NCBI RefSeq assembly: GCF_023053635.1
Contig: NC_086182.1
Span: 36,994,001 to 37,058,000 of the forward strand
Direction: 5' to 3'
DNA: 64,000 nucleotides
From: Elgaria multicarinata webbii
Taxonomy: Eukaryota; Chordata; Lepidosauria; Squamata; Anguidae
The notes beneath the pieces were generated by a model that was not told the DNA's origin, made no database searches, and worked only from the letters and a program-made list of their open reading frames with translations. Below are positions 33,746 through 43,008 of the stretch, piece after piece. Position 1 is the first letter of the stretch. The number at the start of each line of letters is the position of its first letter. The position numbers and the translations under genes were made by a program.

Positions 33746-34921
33746 TTAGTCTCTGCCTTGGCCCAAGCTGAGCCCCATGCTTCTCCTCTGAGCCCTTTGG
33801 CCATTCAGGGCTGGGGGAGGGGACGAGGGACCAGGCAAGCCTGAAGGCGTAGGAAAGGGGTTCATGGCGCACGGGGAGGTGGAGTGTCGCGTGGCCGTGA
33901 CGTTGGTCTCAGTGGTGCTCTCGGTCCGGCACGTGCCCAGGATTTCCTGCAGGGTGCTTTGGCTCAGGCAGCCCAGGTCGTGCAGCAGCCGGCAAGCGTC
34001 ATGGCGGAATCGGATGCCCACAAAAGCGTAGAGAAGGGGGTTGAGGCAGCAGTGGCTGAAGGCCACCAGCTCCGTCACCGTGATGGCAATGCTCAGCCCG
34101 TCCTCCACGGCACAGCCCCGAGCCTCCAGTTTGCTGAGGGTGTCCAAGAAGACGGCCACGTTGTAAGGGGTCCAGCAGAGCAGGAAGACGCTTGTGACCA
34201 GGATGGCCACCTTGACCGCTTTCTGCCGCTGCAGCCGCTGGGACCGGCAGAGGACCCTCACGATGGCTGCATAGCAATAGCACATGACCCCGGAGGGCAG
34301 GAAGAAGCCCACGATGTGGTTCAGGAAGCGCGTTGCCAGGTGGGCGTTGGCGCCGCCTGCCCCGTACTCCTTGAAGTAGCACATGCTGAGGTTGTCGCCC
34401 ACCGCCCAGACCTCTGTGAAGAGCAGGTCGGGCATTGTCAGCAGGAGGGAGAGGAGCCAGATGGCCAGGCACGCCAAGTGGACCGACAGCGCCCGCCGCT
34501 TCTGGAAGGTCTGCAGGGCATACACCACGGCCAGGTAGCGGTCCACGCTGATGCAGCTCAGCAGCAGGCTGCTGCTGTAGAAGTTGACCCTGTTGGCGGC
34601 GCTGAGCGCTTTGCAGAGGAACGTGCCAAAGACCCAGCCAACTAGGATCTCCACCGCCCCAAAGGGGAAGGTGAGGACGAGCAGAAGGTTCGCCAAGGCC
34701 AGGTGGAAGAGGAAGAGCTCGGTGGAGGTGCGCGAGCGCCTGTAGCGCCACAGGATCACGATCACCAGTAAGTTGCCCAAACCACCCAGCAGGAATATCA
34801 GCAGGTGGACGAAGGGGACCAGGACCCTCCTGAAAGGGTGAGAGACGCTCTCAGGGCACAGGTACTCGTCGAAATAATCGCTCGAGTTTCCGTCGGTTTC
34901 TGATGAGTTGTAATCATCCGG
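33746..34921 (-). CDS. CXCR5: CXCR5 main exon: seven-transmembrane chemokine receptor for CXCL13
   Basis: CXCR5 is the Gi-coupled receptor that brings B cells and follicular helper T cells to CXCL13 in lymphoid follicles; it sits in the plasma membrane. The acceptor (minus strand TCTGTTCCACAG) lies just above 34921 and the frame runs to TAA at 33748-33746, 391 codons. N-terminal part: PDDYNSSETDGNSSDYFDEY, acidic, with three Tyr (possible sulfation) and two N-S-S glycosylation sites, then C35. Helix 2 reads HLALANLLLV, with Asn where Asp is expected. DRYLAVV ends helix 3 (residues 140-142 of the joined protein), CWTPY is in helix 6, NPLLY in helix 7. Cys pairs for the N-terminus/loop 3 and helix 3/loop 2 are present. 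It matches human CXCR5 in VGWVFGTFLCK and RQKAVKVAILVTSVFLLCW. The tail is about 40 residues longer than human. Confidence 0.95.
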   Translation of the reverse strand, partial: PDDYNSSETDGNSSDYFDEYLCPESVSHPFRRVLVPFVHLLIFLLGGLGNLLVIVILWRYRRSRTSTELFLFHLALANLLLVLTFPFGAVEILVGWVFGTFLCKALSAANRVNFYSSSLLLSCISVDRYLAVVYALQTFQKRRALSVHLACLAIWLLSLLLTMPDLLFTEVWAVGDNLSMCYFKEYGAGGANAHLATRFLNHIVGFFLPSGVMCYCYAAIVRVLCRSQRLQRQKAVKVAILVTSVFLLCWTPYNVAVFLDTLSKLEARGCAVEDGLSIAITVTELVAFSHCCLNPLLYAFVGIRFRHDACRLLHDLGCLSQSTLQEILGTCRTESTTETNVTATRHSTSPCAMNPFPTPSGLPGPSSPPPALNGQRAQRRSMGLSLGQGRD

Positions 34922-36658
34922 CTGTGGAACAGACAGAAGAAGACGTTACTGGTGGACATCTCTGCCACAGCAAGGAGAGAAACGTACGAGTGGGACCCTG
35001 GACCTAGTTCTGGCGGCTGCATTCTGCCCCCAACGCCCCCACCCCAAACGGCCAGTCAGCATTTTGCGCTCCCTGAGACTGCTCAGCCTTCACTGGACTG
35101 CTTTGGGCTGTGTGTGCGTGTGTAAGTACACACACTGGGCCCCAATCCCCACAGTTACATTAACACCTGAATTTTCTTCATTGGCTTAGGTAGACCTACA
35201 AAGCAACTATTGTTCTTCCTGCTCACAGTGGCCCATCTCCGTAGCTCTCTTTGCAGTTTTAAATACAAGTGAAGTGAGATATTTGTCATTTGCTCCCCAG
35301 AAATCTGTCAGGAGGCGATGAGTGCAGAATGCCGACGCGTTCTGCCCTAAGGATGCAGGTGGTTTCGCCTCACAGGGAAGCAACTCTGCCAATCCCCCCT
35401 TCTGGATCCAGCGGCTGAAAGACCTCTTGTGCCCTCTCTAGGCCTGGGAGCCAGGGACTAGCCTGGCCTAACAGCACAGAGCCCCAGGTTTTCTCTCTAG
35501 AACAGATCCAGCGGTGAACTTGACACAGAGTTAAGGGGGAAGATCACTCTCCTGACAGGTTTTAAGAGCTGCAAGGGAGGGGGTGGGAAGAATCCCTTAC
35601 GGTTGGGGGAAATGAGAGTTTCGGGGTGGGGTGGCGTTGATGCCTCCGCAGCCTTCCTGGACCAAATTGCACAGAGCTGGGGAGAGAGCGCCGGAAGAGA
35701 GCGTGCAAGCAGAAGAAGCCGGCAAGGGAGAGAAACCGCAGGAGTGGCGAGAGCTGTCCCTTTCCTGCATCAGGACTTCCCCCCTGCAAAACCCCTCGGT
35801 CACTAGGTTTTTCCTGAGGATGCTTCCAGAGCAAGGGTGCCTGGCACCAGCAATCCCAAGGCTTTGTGCCTTTCTTCCACCCGTTTCTCCTCATCGGATT
35901 TTCTGCATTAAGGAAAAGATGGAAGAAGCAGTGAAAAACACACATGGGGGGGAAGTTTACAAACTGCCCCCCTTCCGCCAAGCTTCCTTGAATGAGGCAG
36001 GGCAACGGCACTCCTACATCCCTTACCTGAAGCCCCTTGCTCCCTCCCTTTCCTCACCTGGGATGCCCACGCCCCCCCCCCCGATTCGTGGGCCCTGATG
36101 GAAGAAGGGGGAGGAAAAGACGTTCTCAGGACTGTGTGAAGGTAAGAAATCAGGAATGGATGGATAGTGGGCAACCCATCTCAACATCAGACTGGGTTAT
36201 CTAATGATAACGATTCCTGCCTGCCGTTATAGAGGTGCGTTCTTGAATTGTGCTTTGTTTACTTACTTGGGGTTTGGCTGTGCCATCTGCCTGTGGACCA
36301 TGCAATTCTGATTGCCTCTCCTTTCCCCTTACAGTAGATTCACTGGTGAACATCCAAGCTGGTGGAAAGCACCAGTTAACTAGGCGTGATTATCCCAGGC
36401 CTCAGAGCAGCCGGGCTTGCCATGCATTTGCAGTGGGGTCAGAGAGCACCAAGGACATCCAGAAATAGGTCCATTCTGGTCACCACCAGGCCCTTTTATT
36501 TCCAGGTCCCAAGACTGTCCTAGGTTCAAGTTGTCCATCAAAGAGCATAATTTAGCCATTTTAGGGGTTTTTTATTAATGAACGAGTGTGATTCAGGGTG
36601 CAAAATATTTCTATACACACATAATTACACATTATAGAGTATACATGTGTGTAATTAC

Positions 36659-36660
36659 AC

Positions 36661-36693
<33 letters not shown>

Positions 36694-36760
36694 CCTGCCT
36701 TTTGCCCAATGCTGGGCCTCATATAAAAGGAAATCTATATTGTGTATTTAAACATGGTAA
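36659..36760 (-). repeat. ATT microsatellite joined to a LINE/SINE tail
   Basis: About ten TTA units followed by TATCCTGCCTTTTGCCCAAT, the inverted 3' end of an L2-type tail. The same arrangement lies at 49783-49850. Confidence 0.6.
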
Positions 36761-37467
36761 TAACAGCACTGAGGAGGAGGAGACGCAATGGCTTAGCCAA
36801 TCTATTTTGCATTTTTTCAGAAAAGCAGCAAATTTTACACCATTTGTAGACTAATGCCTAGTGATTATTTTCAATGGGGGGAGGTGAACGTGCCCATGTG
36901 TGTGCAATGCACAACTGACTGAAATCATGTTTCTATTTGAGTTATTGGCATCACTCATAGTGACTTATATATAAAATAAGAACTCATGGACACAGCTCAT
37001 ACAGTCAGTAAAAACACTAGGATAGCGTTGAGCAATCATACAGCTGTAATTTTTAAAGGATTTCTTGGCATATTACACATATGCACATGCACAAATGTTT
37101 AAAACAATGCCTAGCTACAGATACTACTACACAGGGTCATTGGAAAATCACACAGGAATTTGGGCAGTTATTGTAAAAACATTATATTAATTTTTAACTC
37201 AACGAACATCAGGGCATTCTCCCCACCACCACCAGAGTTACATTCTGCATGGTGTGCAGAACGGTCGCCTTTTTGCACTTGCAGTATTTTTTACATCCTT
37301 TTGAGCCTCTACAAGAGTAATTTCTGCAGTTACTATTGCTTGTTATCACATTTAAATATACAATAAATATTTCTGTTCACATGTACTATACGTTTAGAAG
37401 ATATGTGCCAACATTTTATTTATTAAATTTCTACCCCACGTTTCCTCTAATATAGTGCTCATCATGA

Positions 37468-37618
37468 ATTGCACTCTCCCACACTAGAGGCCTTCAAGAG
37501 GCAGCTGGACAAGCATCTGTCGGGGATGCTTTGGGGTGGATTCCTGCATTGAGCAGGGGGTTGGACTCGATGGCCTTGTAGGCCCCTTCCAACTCTGCTA
37601 TTCTATGATTCTATGATC
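37468..37618 (+). mobile_element. CR1 LINE 3' end
   Basis: Plus-strand CR1 tail from CTCTCCCACACTAGAGGCCT to CTATTCTATGATTCTATGAT, with the terminal octamer repeat intact. Confidence 0.9.
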
Positions 37619-38630
37619 TATCCTTTCATTGATAAACAAAGCTAAAATGGCCAAGATGACGCTCTCGAGGGCAGCCAGACCACAGCTGCAGACCCCGCTT
37701 GCCTGGATGGATCAAGGGTTTACTAGCTAGCTTGCCTGTGGTTTCACAGGGGGCGCCTCCCCATTTCAAAACACGACACAGAATTTGGGGACCGAAATCT
37801 TTCTTGTCGTAATATTAATCTATCCTGAAAGTTAAATTAGGATCAGATTAACCCATCTTTATTTGTAACCATACAAACATATATAGTACAGAACAGACAC
37901 AGCCTATGTTGCTATATTGGCAGAAGGGAATTCATGTCTTGGGGGTTTGGGGACTCTATTGCCTTTATAGTATCTTAAAATAAAAGGGGTTGTTGCGTGC
38001 CAGAAATTATTCCCCCGCCTCCACTCCGTTTCCCTCCTACCCCACTATTTTTGCACTGCAGTAAGCCAGGGGAGCTGCGAGTATACTGTTGTTTAGCCTC
38101 CCAGATTTGGGTTAGGACACATGCTACTTTTGTGTTTATTTTTGTAGATGCCTGATTTAGTTTCCACACAGAACTATACGTAGCGCGCAGCCTTCTTGGC
38201 GGAGCCAGGCTCACGGGGAACCTGCGCTTCTGATTTTCAGCACAAGCCATATTTGCATAGCACTGCTTGGCTTGTGTCAGCACAAAACTAATTTCCTCCC
38301 CTGTCTGAACGGCTTTTTAAGTGTTCAAAAACACCCTCAAAATTCCTGCCCTTAAAATTCTAAAGTAGTGAAACAGCATTTGATAAAAAATGGCCCTTGA
38401 AGAAAGATGTGGGGGCGCAGTGATGCAGTGAGACTCAGATCCCCAAAGGCAGAGCGAGAAGAGCTCCCTCCTCATCCAGGGATCTTGCACAGGTACCTCA
38501 GAACATGCCCTTTATGCCCTATTTTGTTTTCTCTGAATAAAACGTTCCCTTTGCTAAACATTACGTGTTCTGCTCTGAAATTCTGGCCCCAAACCACATT
38601 AATTCCCATTTGCTGAGATGGAGTCAAGTT

Positions 38631-38636
38631 ATTATT

Positions 38637-38680
<44 letters not shown>

Positions 38681-38850
38681 TATAGCACCATCAATGTACA
38701 TGGTGCTGTACAGAGTAAAACAGTAAATAGCAAGACCCTGCCGCATAGGCTTACATTCTAATAAAATCATAATAAAACAATAAGGAGGGGAAGAGAATGC
38801 AAACAGGCACAGGGTAGGGTAAACAGGCACTGGGTAGTAGCCTGCCTGAG
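38631..38850. repeat. TTTA microsatellite plus interspersed repeat (ATAGCACCATCAATGTACAT)
   Basis: A TTTA run (38631-38682) leads into a unit with ATAGCACCATCAATGTACAT and GGTGCTGTACAGAGTAAAAC. Related pieces lie at 49187-49262 and 51055-51110. Family not named. Confidence 0.6.
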
Positions 38851-40242
38851 GTGCCCCTGTAAAAATAGTTGGCCTGCTCCCTGCCTGTGTGTGAGTGAGA
38901 AATCACCCCAAGCCATGCATGGGTCAGCTCAGTGGGATCAGTCCCAGGCCAAGAGTGACCCCAGGGAAAGGACCAGGGAACACCCTGATGATGGGCTGCA
39001 GGGGAATGGAGGGACGAGTTTTTAGATGGTTCTCAGGCTCCTCACACACAGCTCTGCCAAGGCACCAAAGCGGCTAAGGAGAAAGAGTTCTCATATAAAA
39101 TACAATCGGTCAATAAAAGCGCCTCCTAACGTGCCCGTTCATAACCCCAGGTTTGCAAGCACCAAGCAGATTCTCCAGGCAGAGCGGGCGCTGGGCCCAG
39201 CCCACCTACAGAACAGGCCTCCCATCCACTCCGCCCAGACATCCCTGCGCCGTTTCACAGAGTGACGGGCTCCTGCAAGGGCCTCGCTGCTTGCGCTCAG
39301 TGCCCTCCCAAGCCATGTCAGAAGAAAGCCCCCGACAGAGAGGCCCGATCCTGCCGGAGCTGGGTGCCCAGGTTTCGTGGAGGGCTGAAGGGCTCTGCCT
39401 CCCACACAGGCTGAGCACTTCAGGGCCAGCCACTGGGGGGGAGGGGGGAGAAGTCTGTGCTCTCTCTAGGGAGTAGGGGAACAGCGCTCTCTGCCCCATG
39501 GGACTGAGGGTTCTGGTGTCCTGCCTGCAGCGGAAATCTCACCAAACTGTGAAGTACCGGCTGAAGGCCTGCTGCAGCCACCCTCCTTCCTGTTGTACAG
39601 ATACACCCAAATCCTGCCTTTGCCTCTCAGGGGCCTTCCAAACCCACTGACTTTGTGTGTGTGGTGGGGGGTCATTCCCTCTGCCATCGCACCCTGTTGG
39701 GGCTTCTCCCAACGCCCGCATGCTGGCTGCACATGTGCGGCTACCTTGTCTACACTGGCCGTTGCCTCCGTCTGAGAAGCTGGGTTGACATTTTAGCTAC
39801 GTTTGGAGGGAAGAGCCCAGCGCTCAAGCAGGACCCACAGAAGCTAAGGAACACAGCCCGGGCGGCCCTTGATTTAAAGCAGCCGTGTCCCTTTCCAGGG
39901 CTCTGCCATTGAGCATTTCGCAGGCCATAGCCTACCTACCTGAAGGCCCCTTAGCCCTGCAGTGCAGCTCCCAGCACCCAAAGGCACCTGAAGGCAGGCG
40001 CTCCGAGAAGGCGGGAAGAGGAGGCTGCCCTCGGCAGAGGCAGCAGCCGGCCACCACGCCCTGGGCACACCTGGGGACCCACACGCCCCCCTTCCCTCCA
40101 CCGCCGCCCTGGGCACCCTCCCTGCCATGGCGGGCTCCCAGCTGCTCGCACGCCGCTCAGCAGACCTGGGGGAGGCTCTGAGCCTTTCCAGATAAGGGGA
40201 GTGGGGAGGGCAAGAAGCCGCAGAGCCCACCCTTACGTATTC

Positions 40243-40463
40243 CTTTCTTTATTCGTTGCATTTATATCCCACCTTTCTTCCTTCTTAAAGAACATACGTA
40301 ATCCTCCTCCCCTCCAATTTATCCTCACAACAACAACCCTGTGAGGTAGGTTGGTCTGAGAGCCTGTGGCTGGCCCAAAGTCACCCAGTGAGCTTCCATG
40401 GCCGAGTGGAGTCCAGAACCCAGATCTCCCGGCTCCCAGGCCAACCTTCCAACCACGACGCCA
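40243..40463 (-). mobile_element. MIR-like CORE-SINE, minus strand
   Basis: CCTCACAACAACAACCCTGT, GAGGTAGGTTGG, CCCAAAGTCACCCAGTGAGC and the inverted tRNA-type head AACCTTCCAACCACGACGCC follow the MIR layout. Near full length. Confidence 0.75.
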
Positions 40464-41094
40464 AACTCTGAACCGAGGGCAGAACGTCCCATCCCCACCC
40501 AAGCCAGACATTGGGGCGGAGTGAGCCCCACTGCAGCAGCAGGGGCTGCCTTGCACGGCAGTTCGCCTGCCGGCTCATCCCAGGGACCTGGCAGCCCCCA
40601 CCGAAGGCTAAGAACTGGGACCCTTTCCCCGAGCTAAAGCAAAGCCGACTCCTGTGGCACTACAAGGGACTGATGTGGACACTCGTCTGGGACCTTTCCT
40701 AGCCTGAGGCTGGAGCTCCCTCTCTGGGGCTGAGCCTTCGACTTTGGCCTTGCATGGACCACTTTCGGTAGGGAGCTGCTCTGGGCCCCCCGAGAGAACC
40801 CAGACCGCAGAATTCACTGCACAACCCCACCACCTGAGGGACGCTCCAGCCCTTGTGGCCCACAAGATCACTTTAACCCATTTGATTTAAACTTAAATGG
40901 CTTCTAAAAGAGCACAGGGCCTGGGTGAAATGCAGCTGTCCTATGCTGCTGCCATATTTGCAAAGAAGCCATCAAGGCACCCCACAACCATTTAAAATGC
41001 TCTTATCCTGCTGCCGCCGCTCCCTGGGGATTGTCTTCTGCCCCATTGCCCCACAGTTGCAGCCTCAGCCAAGGCCAAATTCGTCCCCACTCAC

Positions 41095-41133
41095 CATGTT
41101 CGTGAAGTCCATGGAGATGATGTATCCTCCCAT
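41095..41133 (-). CDS. CXCR5: Probable CXCR5 first coding exon (13 codons)
   Basis: On the minus strand, ATG at 41133-41131 opens MGGYIISMDFTNM, followed at once by the consensus donor GTGAGT (41094-41089). The exon ends in phase 0, as the main exon at 34921 requires. Human CXCR5 also has a tiny first exon coding about this length, MNYPLTLEMDLENL; the Tyr near the start and the Met-Asp-x-x-Asn near the end line up. The joined protein is 404 residues (human 372). The second in-frame ATG (41112-41110) is another possible start. The exon was inferred from phase, donor and this weak similarity, not from RNA. Confidence 0.72.
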
Positions 41134-41569
41134 AATATGGGAAGCAGGCCCTACTCAGCAGAGGTGTCGCTTTATCTTGAAGGACTTCACCAAGTGGGAG
41201 GAAGCGCAGGGTGAGGAACACTCACCGCCTGATTTGCAAGGCAAAGTGAGCATCTGCAACCCCAAGTTATGAGGTGGGTGGTGGATGTTGTTTTTTTAAT
41301 AGTTATCATTTAAAAGCTCTTTAAAAACCACCAACATTCCGTCGCGTTGCAAAGTAGACCAAAGTTCCAGGATGTGAACATCATTCTCATGGTGTGCAGC
41401 AGGTTATACACACAAATTCAGACAAAAAAGGAGGCAGAGGTATAACAACCTCACCTTGTTATAAAATAAAAGTAGAACCAGATCACTTTTATGACTCTTT
41501 AAGACCACAAGTTTAAGAAATGGGAGCAACTTTTCAAGGAAGTCTTCTACAAATGTTAGATTAACCAAT

Positions 41570-42060
41570 CCTTTTATTACCTTGGAGGAGTGAGTGAGGA
41601 GGATAACTTGCCCTCTCAATCCCTGTCCTTCTTGGCTGGTCGCCCAGGGAGGAGATGCAATTAGACAACCACTACAACATATTATTAATGCATCTCTCAG
41701 GGAGGGGAGTTTCCCACCATGTTTGAAAGAGGCAGTGGTACAGCCGCTTCTAAAAAAGCCCTCCCTGGACCTTAATAACTACAGAGCAGTATCAAATCTT
41801 CCGGTTTTGGGCAAGGTGATCAAGAGGACTGTTGCCTTCCAACTCCAAGCAATCTTGGATGATACAGATTTTCTAGACCCATTTCAAACCGGCTTCAGGG
41901 CAGGATATGGAGTTGAGACCACTATGGTTGCCTTAGCGGATGATCTACGCATGAGTATTGACAGGGGGAGTGCGTTCCTGCTGGTGCTTTTGGACCTCTC
42001 AGCGGCTTTCAATACCATCGACCATGGTATCCTTCTGAAATGCCTCAGTGGATTGGGAAT
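41570..42060 (+). mobile_element. L2-clade LINE reverse transcriptase fragment
   Basis: One frame carries CLKEAVVQPLLKKPSLDLNN, YRAVSNLPVLGKVI, LDPFQTGFRAGYGVET and LLVLLDLSAAFNTIDHGILL, the L2-type fingers and first catalytic-Asp motif. It stops right where the CR1 copy begins. Confidence 0.85.
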
Positions 42061-42061
42061 C

Positions 42062-43008
42062 TAGATTCAACATTTTTATTAATGATTTGGATGAGGAGGT
42101 GCAGGGAATGCTTATCAGATTTGCAGATGACACAAAATTGGGTGGGATAGCTAATACCCTGGAAGACAGAAACAAACTTCAAAGTGATCTTGATAGGCTG
42201 GAGTGCTGGACTGAAAACAACAGAATTAAATTTAATAGGGATAAATGCCAAGTTTTACATTTAGGAAATAGAAACCAAAGGCACAGTTACAAGATGGGGG
42301 ATACTTGGCTCAGCAATACTACAATCGAGAAGGATCTTGGAATTGTTGTAGATCACAAGCTGAATATGAGCCAACAGTGCGATATGGCTCCAAGAAAGGC
42401 AAATGCTATTTTGGGCTGCATTAACAGAAGTATAGCTTCCAAATCACGGGAGGTACTGGTTCCTCTCTATTTGGCCCTGGTTAGGCCTCATCTAGAGTAT
42501 TGCGTCCAGTTCTGGGCTCCACAATTCAAGAAGGATGCAGACAAGCTGGAGCGTGTTCAGAAGAGGGCAACCAGGATGATCAGGGGTCTGGAAACAAAGC
42601 CCTTTGAAGAGAGACTGAAAGAACTGGGAATGTTTAGCCTGAAGAAGAGGAGATGGAGGGGAGACATGATAGCACTCTTTGAATACTTAAAAGGTTGTCA
42701 CACAGAGGAGGGCCAAGATCTCTTCTCCATCCTCCCAGAGTGCAGGACACGGAATAACGGGCTCAAGTTAAAGGAAGCCAGATCCAGCTGGACATCAGAA
42801 AAAGCTTCCTGGCTATTAGAGCAGTACGGCAATGGAATCAGTGACCTAGGGAGGTTGTGGTCTCTCCCACACTTGAGGCCTTCAAGAGGCAGCTGGACAA
42901 CCCTCTGTCAGGGATGCTTTAGGGTGGATTCCTGCATTGAGCAGGGGGTTGGACTCAATGGCCTTGTAGGCCCCTTCCAACTCTGCTATTCTGTGATTCT
43001 ATGAAGCC
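42062..43008 (+). mobile_element. CR1 LINE, 5'-truncated, joined to the L2 fragment
   Basis: Starts FNIFINDLDEE and MLIRFADDTKLGGIANTLED, the second catalytic motif region, then the CR1 C-terminal part and 3' tail ending CTATTCTGTGATTCTATGA. The reading frame is open for about 250 codons. Confidence 0.92.

Larger units (their letters stand above)
34922..41094 (-). other. CXCR5: CXCR5 intron 1 (inferred)
   Basis: Spans from the main exon acceptor to the donor of the 13-codon exon. It holds an ATT repeat (36659-36690), a CR1 3' end (37468-37618), a TTTA repeat with an interspersed element (38631-38850) and a MIR-like SINE (40243-40463). Base composition turns AT-rich at about 36.5 kb. No other exon seen. 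Confidence 0.65.

Noticed and set aside
33884-34645. A 253-codon + strand frame opposite CXCR5
   Set aside because: Mirror of the CXCR5 coding strand; no independent signal.
41594-43004. Reverse-transcriptase-like open frames as a host gene
   Set aside because: They belong to L2 and CR1 LINE copies.
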